Assembly: GCF_019334345.1 (NCBI RefSeq)
Contig: NZ_JAHWQX010000001.1
Location: 620,001-684,000, forward strand
DNA: 64,000 bases
Direction of reading: 5' to 3'
Source of the DNA: Neohoeflea coraliihabitans
GTDB taxonomy: Bacteria > Pseudomonadota > Alphaproteobacteria > Rhizobiales > Rhizobiaceae
Part shown: positions 1 through 8,586 of the stretch, in pieces
How positions within the stretch are numbered: position 1 is the stretch's first letter
How the letters are laid out: every line of letters starts with the position of its first letter
Position numbers and translations under genes: made by a program
Notes under the pieces: generated by a model
The model's database searches: none
The model's input: the letters and a program-made list of their open reading frames with translations, nothing else
What the model was told of the DNA's origin: nothing

Positions 1-365
1 GCAACAAAGCTGCCTGAAATATCTGACTTGAGTTGGGTCGTTTGCAGCGCAAGGTACATCATTCGAAACCGATCCAGATCCGCCAGATGAAACGCGGCAA
101 TAGCGCGAACAAAAGACCCAATCGCCTCATTTTTGTTCGTGGCGTCGGACACGGCTTCTTCCGCAGCGCGAGTTTCCGCTTCAAGCCAGGGCAAAAACAT
201 CGCAACCAACAGATCGCGCTTGGTTGGATACCAGTACAGAACCGCCTGTTTCGATCGACCGATATGCCGTGCGATCGCATCGAACGAAACGGCGCCAAGT
301 CCTTCTTCGGCAATGATTTTTCGGGCGATCGCGAGAATTTCCTGCCCGGTATTCGAACTTTTCAT
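1..365 (-). CDS. TetR/AcrR family regulator, N-terminal part (cut by window edge)
   Basis: On the minus strand an ATG at 365 opens a frame that begins MKSSNTGQEILAIARKII and runs off the left edge, so the C-terminus is missing. Residues 1-55 have the TetR helix-turn-helix layout, with the recognition part reading GRSKQAVLYWYPTKRDLL. The rest is the start of the all-helical ligand domain. The gene is divergent from the MAPEG gene, and two palindromes lie just upstream, so it probably represses itself and the MAPEG gene (inference). The ligand is unknown. Confidence 0.85.
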   Translation of the reverse strand, partial: MKSSNTGQEILAIARKIIAEEGLGAVSFDAIARHIGRSKQAVLYWYPTKRDLLVAMFLPWLEAETRAAEEAVSDATNKNEAIGSFVRAIAAFHLADLDRFRMMYLALQTTQLKSDISGSFV

Positions 366-382
366 AAGGGCATCCCTTGACG

Positions 383-421
383 ACTTACCATTGGTAAGTA
401 TGCTTGCTTACCAATGGTAAG
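383..421. promoter_or_regulatory. Tandem palindromic operators between the divergent tetR and MAPEG genes
   Basis: Two near-identical palindromes occur: ACTTACCATTGGTAAGT at 383-399 and CTTACCAATGGTAAG at 407-421. They share the half site CTTACCA, and their centres are about 23 bp apart, roughly two helical turns. They lie 18-56 bp upstream of the tetR start and 80-118 bp upstream of the MAPEG start. The size and symmetry fit TetR dimers, and the placement suggests autoregulation and control of the divergent gene. Confidence 0.75.
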
Positions 422-500
422 TAAAGCACGTTCCGCGTCGACGCCACCAACTTGACCGTCGCATCGGAAATGCGCTTACGAGCCCCAAGGGAGGGAGATC

Positions 501-965
501 ATGAACCTACTCACCATGGAAAACCCGGTTTTCGAAGTTTACGTCATCGCAGCTGCGATCATGGCGCTGAAAATCATGCTCCAGGGTTGGATGACAGTCT
601 TCCGGATGCTCAAAAGCAATTCCGGTCTCGCAAGCCCGGAAGACTTGCAGAAGGGCCTGATCAACAAGGATCCAAATCCGAAACAACTGGAAATCAACGA
701 CTATGTCGACCGCTCCCGCCGGATGCATAGAAACGACCTTGAAAATATTCCGGCCTTTTTCGCAGCCGGCTTGTTGTTCGTGGTCGTGGACCCGGCATTG
801 TGGCTGGCACAGCTCCTGATGTTTGGATTTGTGTTGGCGAGGCTGGCGCATTTCGCCGCCTACGCAACCAAACAAACGCACGAGGTCCGGGCCACATTCT
901 ACACCATCGGATCCTTGATCGTGATCTACATGGCGGCTCATGCTCTTTGGCAGGCATTGACCTGA
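501..965 (+). CDS. MAPEG family membrane protein (glutathione S-transferase / mPGES-like)
   Basis: A 154-residue protein with about four hydrophobic helices (near residues 10-32, 85-105, 107-125 and 133-152). The stretch RRMHRNDLENIPAFF at about 73-87 is the family signature around the glutathione site (R-x-H-x-N-D-L-E-N). MAPEG proteins are small trimeric membrane enzymes that conjugate or reduce lipophilic compounds and peroxides with glutathione. The ATG at 501 follows a GGGAGGGAG ribosome site. A divergent TetR gene with palindromic operators suggests induction by a toxic lipophile (inference). Confidence 0.88.
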   Translation: MNLLTMENPVFEVYVIAAAIMALKIMLQGWMTVFRMLKSNSGLASPEDLQKGLINKDPNPKQLEINDYVDRSRRMHRNDLENIPAFFAAGLLFVVVDPALWLAQLLMFGFVLARLAHFAAYATKQTHEVRATFYTIGSLIVIYMAAHALWQALT

Positions 966-980
966 CATCTTCGCGACCAG

Positions 981-1553
981 ATGCCGACGGGGTTGGATGC
1001 GATCGATCTGCCGCGACCCACACCCCAGCCTGCATCCACTGGCCTTGAGGAAATTTTGGAAAATGCCAAAATTCCGAAAGGCTCCTTCTATTATTACTTT
1101 GAAAGCAAGACCCGTTTCGGGCTTGCGGTTATCGACAACTACAGCGAGATCTGGGCGCGAAAGCTCGAACGGCTACTAAAGGATCAATCCGTCCCTCCTC
1201 TGCGTCGCATCGAGAATTACATCGACGAAGGCATTCATGGACTGAAAAAGTATTCCTTCAAACGAGGATGTCTTGTCGGCAATATGGGTCAGGAAATGGC
1301 CGCCCTGGACAACGAATTTCGCTTCCGAATTCTGGCCGTTCTCTCCTCCTGGGCCGAGCGACTGTCCGAATGTCTTGAAGAAGCGCGACAAAGCGGCGAA
1401 ATCGATAAGGACATGGATGTCGATATCGTAGCCAAGTTCTTCTGGTCCGCCTGGGAAGGAACGATCTTGCAGGCGAAACTTGAAAATTCCACCGAGCCGC
1501 TGGAACGGTTTCGCACCGTTATGTTTCGTTATGTGTTTTTGGCGAAGCCGTGA
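981..1553 (+). pseudogene. AcuR-like TetR regulator lacking its N-terminal helices
   Basis: From about residue 21 the protein reads TGLEEILENAKIPKGSFYYY, the second half of an AcuR/TetR helix-turn-helix. The family's C-terminal domain follows, with FKRGCLVGNMGQEMA and a late WEGTILQAKLE segment. Family members normally have 25-30 residues of helix 1 and 2 before TGLEEIL. Here the upstream codons give a proline-rich stretch unlike TetR in any frame. The gene starts right after the MAPEG stop with no clear ribosome site. I read it as a 5'-truncated remnant that should not bind DNA normally. Confidence 0.6.
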
Positions 1554-1752
1554 TCGGATGCAATGCAGAACGACAATTGTTGCAATTAGCCCCCCTTAAA
1601 TAATAGGAAAACTCACGTCTGCAGGAGAGGGTCGGGGCACGATACTCGCCACGGGTTTCAGGACTGCCCAAACCCTGCCCCGACAGGCGGACCGTCGTCT
1701 CCGCGTGTCGAACCTCCGAGCGTATGTATCTGAAAATCTTACAAGGCATTGT

Positions 1753-1777
1753 AATGTACGCCTTAGTGACGTACATT
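1753..1777. promoter_or_regulatory. Inverted repeat upstream of the toxin-antitoxin operon
   Basis: AATGTACG at 1753-1760 is matched exactly by CGTACATT at 1770-1777, about 30 bp before the antitoxin start. DUF1778 antitoxins are ribbon-helix-helix proteins that repress their own operon at such sites. Binding here is inferred. Nothing else recognisable lies in 1554-1808. Confidence 0.5.
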
Positions 1778-1808
1778 GCGTATAGACAGAGTTCTTAGGA
1801 GAACGGCC

Positions 1809-2117
1809 ATGCGCGCGTTCAACGACACCACAAAAGAGATTGACGAGCGGGCAAGCGAGCGGATGAATTTCCGCACCAAGCCGCATATCAAGCAAGCGAT
1901 CAAGCGCGCGGCAGCTCTTAGCGGCGTGGATGATAGCGTGTTCACGATGAATGCCGCCTATCAGTCTGCGCTCAAAACGATCTCCGCGCATGAGCGCACG
2001 GTGCTGGAGCCGGTCGATCATGCCGCGTTCTTTGGTGCGCTCGACACACCACCGCAACCGACCGAGAAGCTGAAGGGCGCATTTGCCCGCCATAGATCGC
2101 GCGTCTTGTCGAAGTGA
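1809..2117 (+). CDS. DUF1778 (TacA-type) ribbon-helix-helix antitoxin
   Basis: A 102-residue protein. The N-terminal part, with MNFRTKPHIKQAIKRAAAL at about 18-36, is the DUF1778 ribbon-helix-helix DNA-binding region. The C-terminal tail, with FFGALDTPPQPTEKLKGAF, is the segment that wraps and neutralises GNAT toxins. I chose the ATG at 1809 because AGGAGA lies just upstream; an in-frame ATG at 1776 has no ribosome site. The stop overlaps the toxin start by 4 bp (GTGA), so the two are translationally coupled. It should repress the operon and inhibit the toxin. Confidence 0.9.
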   Translation: MRAFNDTTKEIDERASERMNFRTKPHIKQAIKRAAALSGVDDSVFTMNAAYQSALKTISAHERTVLEPVDHAAFFGALDTPPQPTEKLKGAFARHRSRVLSK

Positions 2118-2671
2118 CCGGAGACGTCCCTCGAAGAAGCACGATAGAGCCGTTCGATCCAGACAAGCACGATCGGACGGCTTTTTCCTGTGGTGTCGAG
2201 CAGGTCGACAACTTCTTCAAAAAGACGGCGAACAAGCTGGCGAAGGCGGACAATGCGCGCGTCTATGTGATGACCGCGCCGAATGGTGAGGTGATCGGCT
2301 TCTATGCGCTCAATGCCCATGCGGTCGACTATCAGGATTTGCCGAAAAGGTACGCCCGGACACGACCTGCGCATGGCTCCATTCCGGCGGCGTTCCTGTC
2401 CATGTTCGGGGTGGATCAGCGTTACACTGGTCAGGGTTTAGGTGGCGATCTTCTGGTCGATGCGCTGCTGCGTGTCGAACAGGCCGCGGCGCATGTGGGG
2501 ATCGCTGTTGTGGTTCTAGATGTATTGGACGATGGAAATCCCGAGCTCGTCGAACGGCGGATCAAGCTCTACGCGGACTATGGTTTCCGCCCCTTGCCGA
2601 CAAACCCGCTTCGCATGTTTCTGCCGGTAGCGACCGTGCGCTCACTGTTTAAAGACGGGGAAGGGGCTTAG
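2114..2671 (+). CDS. GNAT acetyltransferase toxin (TacT/AtaT type)
   Basis: A 185-residue GNAT-fold protein that starts at a GTG overlapping the antitoxin stop. QRYTGQGLGGDLL at about 98-110 is the acetyl-CoA pyrophosphate loop (Q-x-x-G-x-G). KLYADYGFRPL near 152-162 carries the late tyrosine that acts as general acid in this family. TacT/AtaT toxins acetylate the amino group of charged tRNAs and stop translation. The pair probably acts as a stability or defence module of the island. The exact tRNA target cannot be read from sequence. Confidence 0.9.
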   Translation: MTGDVPRRSTIEPFDPDKHDRTAFSCGVEQVDNFFKKTANKLAKADNARVYVMTAPNGEVIGFYALNAHAVDYQDLPKRYARTRPAHGSIPAAFLSMFGVDQRYTGQGLGGDLLVDALLRVEQAAAHVGIAVVVLDVLDDGNPELVERRIKLYADYGFRPLPTNPLRMFLPVATVRSLFKDGEGA

Positions 2672-3154
2672 TATTAATCGCTTATCAGCCTCGCGGTGCC
2701 AAACTGACCTGAAATCCGCCTGTCCACCCTGTTGCTGCTGTGGGACGATAAACCCCATGCGCACCCCCACAGTCTCAGCAGAAATCACATCAGAAAAACA
2801 AGAGCTTGCGCAGAGATGGAGAGGTCAATTCAGACACGCCGCCACAATCCGTCCGCGTATCGACCATTCTAAGATACTATTTTACCTGCTAAATTCCCGA
2901 CCCCGGAAATATTTGCACCCCCGAATATAGGGTTATGATAAAGCGTCACATCTTGATTGTTTCGCCACAAATGGCCCCGAACCGTTTCATTAACCGGTTG
3001 ATTGCATTCAGAAAAGGGTCGCCGAACCGACGCAAGCAGCTTCATAACATTGCATTCAAGCCCACCGGCAATTGCACCCCACTTGCAACCCAGCGGCGAT
3101 CGGCTCGAGGGCAGACGGTGTCGGTCTGCACAGGCGGGTGGTCCGCGACCCGTC
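2672..3154. other. Gene-free, AT-richer stretch
   Basis: No frame with a ribosome site and credible protein was found between the GNAT gene and the convergent hypothetical gene. The right part contains GCATTCAAGCCCAC (3052-3065) and TTGCAACCCAG (3083-3093). Both recur in the same order at 38403-38432 beside the decayed tRNA at the other island edge. They may be recombinase-associated sequence. Confidence 0.4.
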
Positions 3155-3973
3155 TTAGAGCCAATCGTTGGATAGCGGATAGCGGGTGCCCAGCATGTAG
3201 ATACCGCTGTGCACGTCCAGCAGACTCCACCCAGACAGGCCTTTCCTGAATTCTGCCATTAGGGCATTGTTCTCGTAGATTGAGCCGGGTTCAAAAGCTT
3301 GGTCATCAAGTTCGCTCCCAGACGGCTTGCTTGAAAGCAAATGCGCACCATGCAGAATGGACATTCCCATATAAATGGGGCCTCCGGGGGGAAGCATAAC
3401 CTCTCGCTCAAGGTCTGCTGCGAGTGAAGGATTTGTGAACAGCGCAACCATAAACATGGCTGTCGCATTCCAACTGCCAATATACCTTGGGCGGTTTGAG
3501 TTCGGTCCCAACAAGGGTGATAGCCACCTCTCTTGAGCACGCCCGATCTTAACCAGATCGGTTGGGATCGTTTCTGGAAGCTTAACCTTTTGAAACATCA
3601 GGTAGCCGCCCCGAAGGGATTGCTCGATAGGTGTGGGGCCGCGCTCGAAATGAAAAGTCGTCGCGTATTCCAGCGCAGAACTGTCTAGAGTTTCGAGAGC
3701 GGTTGTCGCGGCTTCGGTGAAGTCGTCCTCAATCTTAGCGAGGTGCCCCCACCCTAGACCGACGGCAAAACAGACCTTCCACGGGTCTCTATCAGAAAAT
3801 TTCGTCAGCTGATCTTTGATTTCGGCTAAAGCAAACTTATTAAGTTTTTTGCTTCCTGAGAATAGGAGCTGCTGCACCTTTGAGCGCGCAGGGCCTCCCT
3901 TCATTCCGCCACCCTTATCACAGAGCTCGTTAAACTCCCTCTGGAGATCGTTGATCGGTTTTGCAATCTTCAT
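3155..3973 (-). CDS. Hypothetical protein (272 aa)
   Basis: I do not recognise this protein. It is soluble-looking, with no signal peptide or membrane segment, and begins MKIAKPINDLQREFNEL. Composition is normal and there are two tryptophan-rich stretches, including WKVCFAVGLGWGHLAKIEDD near 72-91 (in line with a helical bundle). It is a single gene with gene-free sequence on both sides and lies antisense to the integrase module, so it may be island cargo. Confidence 0.6.
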   Translation of the reverse strand: MKIAKPINDLQREFNELCDKGGGMKGGPARSKVQQLLFSGSKKLNKFALAEIKDQLTKFSDRDPWKVCFAVGLGWGHLAKIEDDFTEAATTALETLDSSALEYATTFHFERGPTPIEQSLRGGYLMFQKVKLPETIPTDLVKIGRAQERWLSPLLGPNSNRPRYIGSWNATAMFMVALFTNPSLAADLEREVMLPPGGPIYMGMSILHGAHLLSSKPSGSELDDQAFEPGSIYENNALMAEFRKGLSGWSLLDVHSGIYMLGTRYPLSNDWL

Positions 3974-4311
3974 CGGGTTCTCCCATGATCTGCACGCACT
4001 GCGTAAGTCTACAATTTAAGCGAAGATTTTTTCCAAATGCGGTACTTCCTTACCGACGATCGGATTATATGCAGTCATTGGCTCCAAATGCATACCTTCC
4101 TGACCTTATTTCTCCTAGCCGCATGGAAGCCCCATTTCCTTCAAGAAGCCGACAAGCATTCGAGCTTGTGGATCTATAAGCTCGTTAGAACTCTTTCTGA
4201 CGATATCAGTCAAATTATCCTCCAAACATTCAGATGCTGGCAGTATCGAAAGCACATTTTACCCCAAACCATACCCTGACACGCGGATATTGCTATCTTA
4301 GTTTCGTCGTC

Positions 4312-5559
4312 ATGAAACGACGCCTGACCCCCAAGACTATCGATGCGCTGCCGCCAGCCACTGGCAAGCGCTACGAGGTTTATGACCAGTTGCTGCCCGG
4401 TCTGCACCTGCGCGTGTCTGCCACAGGCGGCAAGGTATTCTATGTTTCCAGCCGCATCAACGGACGCATGAAGCGCATCAAGATTGGCTCCTGGCCGATC
4501 CTGACACTGCACGATGCGCGCGAAAAGGCGCGCAGCCTGCTGCGCTCCATCGAGCTTGGCCGCTATGTCGAGAAGGCGCCGCACGAGGAAGAACAGCGCA
4601 TGATGACGCTGGGCGAGGTCGTGCCGCAATTCATCGAGCTTTACGCCAAGCAGCGCACCAAGGACTGGAAGGGCAGCGAGCGCATGCTGCTGAAATTCTC
4701 CTCGCTGTTCTCGCGCCCGATCGACGAGATCAAGCGTGCTGACGTGGTGCGCGTGCTCGACACGATCATTGCCGATGGCGCAGCGACACGGGCGAACCGT
4801 GCGCTGGCTGCGATCAAGAAGCTGATGAACTGGTGCATTGACCGCGGCATGATCGAAACGTCGCCCGTGGCTCACCTGAAGCCGCCCACGAAGGAAATTG
4901 CGCGCGAACGCATGTTGAGCGATGCCGAGCTGACAACCATTTGGCGCATGGCCGAGCTTGAAGGCTTCCCCTTCGCGCAATGGATTCAGATGATGATGCT
5001 CACCGGCCAACGCCGTGGCGAAGTCTCCGGCATGCGCTGGTCTGAACTCGATCTGGTCAACGGGCTGTGGAGTCTGCCCTCAGCGCGGGTCAAGAATTCG
5101 AGCGCGCATATCGTGCCGCTTGCGCCCTTGGCGATCGACATCCTTAAAAAGGTGCCGCGCTTTCACAACTCGGAGTTCGTCTTCACCACCGCCGGCACGA
5201 CATCGATCTCCGGCTTTGGCCGCCTCAAGCAACGGCTCGATGCCGCCTTCGCAGATGCCGAGGACTGGCGCTTCCATGACCTGAGCCGAACGATGGCGAC
5301 CAACATGGCGATGCTGCGCGTTGCCCCGCACATCATCGAGGCTGTCCTCAACCACAAATCCGGTATCGTCTCCGGCGTTGCGGCGATCTACAATCGCCAC
5401 GCATATCTGGACGAAAAGCGTGAGGCGCTGGAGCTGTGGGCCAAGAAGATCGGGGAACTGACGAGGACGACATCTTCGACGACGAATGCCTTGCCGGCCT
5501 CGCCACTATCCTCGGCGTCACAAACGATGCCCGACTGGCCGCATTCCGCGACGATCTGA
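4312..5559 (+). CDS. Tyrosine recombinase (P4-type integrase)
   Basis: A 415-residue phage/island integrase. The N-terminal DUF4102-type arm-binding domain (about 1-90) begins MKRRLTPKTIDALPP and contains MKRIKIGSWPILTLHDAREK. A SAM-like core-binding domain covers about 97-190. The catalytic residues are visible: R234 in TGQRRGE, K261, H322 and R326 in HDLSRT, H348 in LNHKSG and Y360 in AAIYNRH. I took the ATG at 4312 since the family starts at this lysine/arginine-rich sequence; an in-frame ATG at 4234 adds unrelated residues. The last ~35 residues overlap the next gene in another frame. It should integrate and excise the element, usually at a tRNA 3' end. Confidence 0.92.
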   Translation: MKRRLTPKTIDALPPATGKRYEVYDQLLPGLHLRVSATGGKVFYVSSRINGRMKRIKIGSWPILTLHDAREKARSLLRSIELGRYVEKAPHEEEQRMMTLGEVVPQFIELYAKQRTKDWKGSERMLLKFSSLFSRPIDEIKRADVVRVLDTIIADGAATRANRALAAIKKLMNWCIDRGMIETSPVAHLKPPTKEIARERMLSDAELTTIWRMAELEGFPFAQWIQMMMLTGQRRGEVSGMRWSELDLVNGLWSLPSARVKNSSAHIVPLAPLAIDILKKVPRFHNSEFVFTTAGTTSISGFGRLKQRLDAAFADAEDWRFHDLSRTMATNMAMLRVAPHIIEAVLNHKSGIVSGVAAIYNRHAYLDEKREALELWAKKIGELTRTTSSTTNALPASPLSSASQTMPDWPHSATI

Positions 5560-6104
5560 AAACCTTCGGCATCGAGCGCCGCAAGGCCATTCGCGCCATG
5601 CCGATCGCCTACCCCATCGCTCCCTTCGACGCCTCCCTGTCGCGCCGCATCGCGTGGCTCGAAACGCAGGTGATCAATCCCTCCGAAAAGCTCCTGGCCG
5701 CACTCGCACCTGACAAACGGCCCTATTTTTCCGATTGGCCCGAAGAGTTCGCGAACAAGGCCCGTGTCAATTTTGAAGGCGCCGCAAGCGAGCTCGAATG
5801 CCTGCTGGAGAACGCAAGCGAACTGCGCGCCTCGCTTATTACGCAACGCGACCAGGGCATCTCGCATTTGTCGGAGATGCGCTACGACATCGTTTTCAAT
5901 CTCGTCGAGATCCTGCGCCAGCACTTCCCCGAGCTGAAACTTTCACGCGGCCAGTTCGACCGGCAGCTCGGCATCACCATAGGCGTCATTCCCGACTTCA
6001 TTCGCGCCGCTTATCTCGAGATCACTGGCACCAGCGAGCAGCTTGACGCGCCGATCCAAACGACGCTCGACGCGGTTCGAAAAAACCAGCGAAAATCCCG
6101 CTGA
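5436..6104 (+). CDS. Hypothetical island protein overlapping the integrase 3' end
   Basis: Up to 222 residues from a GTG at 5436, without a recognised domain. The first 40 residues are acidic (EDDIFDDE) and overlap the integrase C-terminus by 124 bp in a different frame. Later parts are helical, with RYDIVFNLVEILRQHFPEL near 149. An ATG at 5598 is a possible shorter start that would remove the overlap. It sits between int and an AlpA-type gene, where satellites often carry small accessory genes. Function unknown. Confidence 0.6.
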   Translation: MGQEDRGTDEDDIFDDECLAGLATILGVTNDARLAAFRDDLKTFGIERRKAIRAMPIAYPIAPFDASLSRRIAWLETQVINPSEKLLAALAPDKRPYFSDWPEEFANKARVNFEGAASELECLLENASELRASLITQRDQGISHLSEMRYDIVFNLVEILRQHFPELKLSRGQFDRQLGITIGVIPDFIRAAYLEITGTSEQLDAPIQTTLDAVRKNQRKSR

Positions 6105-6199
6105 GAGTTTCAAGAGCTTGGCTCGCATTCCGGCGCAAACTTTATCATCCTGATCCTCGTTGGAGCCGGCTCCTTCATCAAACGATGAAAGGAAATCCA

Positions 6200-6445
6200 A
6201 TGAGCAATCACACCACAGGCCATCAGACGGCCGACCAGCAGATCGTGCTGAACCGCAGCGATCTCAAACGCCTCGGCATTCGCGTCAGCAATTCGTCTCT
6301 CCTGAGATGGGAACACGCCGGCCGCTTTCCGCGCCGCATCCGCATGGCCGGAACCAGCGTCGCCTGGCTCAAATCCGAGGTCGAAGCATGGCTGGGTGAC
6401 CGCGCTATCGAGCGCGCCGATCACCACTATGCCGATCCCTACTGA
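6200..6445 (+). CDS. AlpA-type helix-turn-helix regulator / excisionase
   Basis: An 81-residue protein with a MerR/AlpA-like winged helix: LNRSDLKRLGIRVSNSSLLR followed by WEHAGRFPRRIRMAGTSVAW. The ending LKSEVEAWLGDRA is typical of AlpA/Xis proteins of integrative elements. The ATG at 6200 follows AAAGGAAA with good spacing. AlpA proteins activate integrase or act as directionality factors. It lies between integrase and the primase-helicase gene, the usual satellite layout. Confidence 0.85.
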   Translation: MSNHTTGHQTADQQIVLNRSDLKRLGIRVSNSSLLRWEHAGRFPRRIRMAGTSVAWLKSEVEAWLGDRAIERADHHYADPY

Positions 6446-6492
6446 TCGAGGGGCCTGAGCGCCCCTCCTCTTCCCGGAAAATTTGGAGACGA

Positions 6493-8274
6493 ATGATGCC
6501 GAACTTGGATCGCATCGACGGGGATCTTGTATCCGCGTCAAAATCAAAGGCAGCCTGTGCATGGATCAAGGCGGGGGCGAAAGTCGTCGCCCTGCATGGC
6601 GTCCATGAGAATGGCCAGTGCACCTGTGGAAACAGAAAGTGCAAGTCGCCGGGCAAGCACCCGATCGCCGCTGAGTTCCCGAACGGACATCACAGCGCCA
6701 CACGCGCGAGGGGCAAAATCATCCGCGCCTTGAAAGCGTTTCCGGATGCCAATATCGGCGTGGTGCTGCCGGACAACATCGTCGTGCTCGATGTCGATGG
6801 TCCCGAAGGACGAGACACCTTTGACAAACTCAACCTGCCGCGAACCGCGACCGTGCAGACGGGCCGGGGCACGCATCACTATTTCCGCACCACCGCGGCG
6901 TTGCCCGAAAGAAAGCAGAGGCTGGCCGGCATCGATTTCAAGGACAGCAGGAGCGGCTATCTTGTCGCGCCACCAAGCCGGCATCACTCAGGCCAGCGCT
7001 ACCGCAGAAAGCGCGGCAGCACGCCCAAAATGGCCGCGTTGCCCCAAAGCTTCATCAGCGCTTTGGTCGCGAAGCCGTCAGCGACCGCGAATTTCAATCA
7101 GACGAACACGATCACCAAAGGCGGGCGCAACAGCACGCTGGCCAGCTATGCCGGGTATTTTCGCTATAAGGGCCTGGGCAGCACGGCGCTTGAACGGGTG
7201 CTCGGCGCCCTCAACCGCGAGATCTGCAGCCCACCGCTCGACGATAACGAACTCAGCCACATTGCCCACAGCATCGGCAATTATGAAGCTGGCTTTGAAA
7301 ATGCCTTTGGCAGTCTGGCCGATGTCGAGGAGGAAGACGTTCAGTTTCTTGCGCATCCCTATATCGTGAAGGGTGCAACCACCGTCCTTGACGGGAACAT
7401 GGGCCAGGGCAAATCGACCTTCACCGCTGCGCTCGCGGCAGCCGTCACGACCGGCAGGCCACCCCCGTTCCTGGAGACAATCGAACAGGGCAGCGTGCTC
7501 TTCCTGTCCGCAGAAGATGACCCGGCACGAGTGCTCAAGCCACGACTGGTCGAAAACGGTGCCGATGTCTCGAAGGTGCGCTATCAGGAGCAGGTGTTCT
7601 CACTCGATGCCAACGGCATGATGATGCTGCGCCAGGAAATCGAAACGCACCGGCCTGCCCTCGTCGTGATTGACCCGATCATCGCCTACATGGATGCCGG
7701 CGTTGATGGCAACAAGGCCAATGACACGATGCGCTTCATGGTCGAACTTGACCTGATTGCGCGCGAGTATGACGTCTCCATTCTGATTGTCCGGCATCTG
7801 CGCAAGGCCAGGGCAGACAACGCGATGCATCAGGGCATCGGCTCGATCGCCGTGTCGGCGAGAGTCCGCTCCGGCCTCATTCTTGGCCTCCACCCGCATG
7901 ATCCATCAAAACGCGCCATTGCCCATTCCAAGGCCAACTATTCTGAAAAAGGACCGACGATCGTCTTCGAACTGCGCAGTGGTGAGAAAACCCGCCCTCC
8001 GGTGGTAAAATGGCATGAGGTCGATCCTGACATTAGCGAAGACGATCTCCTCGCAAAACCACCCGGTGCACTCGGACGGCCAAGCGAGGAACGCGATTTT
8101 GCCAAGGAGTTTCTGCGTGAGGCGCTGTCCAAAGGCCCACTCGAAAAGGCCAGGCTCGACCAGATGGCATCTGCCCGCGCAATCACACCGGAAACTTTGA
8201 GACGCGCCGCCGATGACATGAACATCGTCAAGCAGCGTGGCCAAAAAGGCCGGTCGGTCTGGTCGCTGCCGTGA
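6493..8274 (+). CDS. Prim-Pol / RepA-like AAA ATPase replication protein
   Basis: A 593-residue two-part replication protein. The N-terminal bifunctional primase-polymerase domain (about 15-190) has the cysteine cluster CTCGNRKCKSPGKHP (43-57), the metal-binding pair D100/D102 in VVLDVDGP, and a TGRGTHHYF motif. A PriCT-like linker (about 205-265) follows. The C-terminal RecA/RepA-type ATPase (AAA_25) has Walker A GNMGQGKST (301-309) and Walker B LVVIDP (390-395). It probably primes and helps unwind a replication origin on the excised element. GGAG lies upstream of the ATG. Confidence 0.9.
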   Translation: MMPNLDRIDGDLVSASKSKAACAWIKAGAKVVALHGVHENGQCTCGNRKCKSPGKHPIAAEFPNGHHSATRARGKIIRALKAFPDANIGVVLPDNIVVLDVDGPEGRDTFDKLNLPRTATVQTGRGTHHYFRTTAALPERKQRLAGIDFKDSRSGYLVAPPSRHHSGQRYRRKRGSTPKMAALPQSFISALVAKPSATANFNQTNTITKGGRNSTLASYAGYFRYKGLGSTALERVLGALNREICSPPLDDNELSHIAHSIGNYEAGFENAFGSLADVEEEDVQFLAHPYIVKGATTVLDGNMGQGKSTFTAALAAAVTTGRPPPFLETIEQGSVLFLSAEDDPARVLKPRLVENGADVSKVRYQEQVFSLDANGMMMLRQEIETHRPALVVIDPIIAYMDAGVDGNKANDTMRFMVELDLIAREYDVSILIVRHLRKARADNAMHQGIGSIAVSARVRSGLILGLHPHDPSKRAIAHSKANYSEKGPTIVFELRSGEKTRPPVVKWHEVDPDISEDDLLAKPPGALGRPSEERDFAKEFLREALSKGPLEKARLDQMASARAITPETLRRAADDMNIVKQRGQKGRSVWSLP

Positions 8275-8329
8275 TCGCTCAAATCACCTCTGGCGATGCA
8301 CGTCCGTCACGTTCTGGCGGGCGTTTTTC

Positions 8330-8381
8330 AATCCACTTGTTCAAAATTCACTCACATACATGAGTTTTGAACAAGTGGATT
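8330..8381. terminator. 17-bp perfect hairpin downstream of the primase-helicase gene
   Basis: AATCCACTTGTTCAAAA (8330-8346) is matched base for base by 8365-8381, with an 18-nt loop that itself contains CTCA/TGAG. A run of T (8380-8384) follows, so it could end transcription from the left. The long stem would also suit a replication or recombination site. The rest of 8275-8586 shows no gene. Confidence 0.5.
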
Positions 8382-8586
8382 TTTATGCGCCTGTGAACGA
8401 AGGACCAAGAGGAATGCACGAATGCAGTCTCTCAAAAATACGCACATACGATCATTCTGAACAACTGCATTGCGCAGCACATTGCAGCGACCTGTCTCAT
8501 CCGGCCTCATTCCGCCCCAGACCATACCGGGACGCTCGCCCGCTCGATTTCTATGCTCGGAACGCCATGAACAGGAGAAGAGCGCT

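Noticed and set aside
6448-6467. GAGGGGC/GCCCCTC hairpin after the AlpA-type gene
   Set aside because: Short stem without a T run; not convincing as a terminator.
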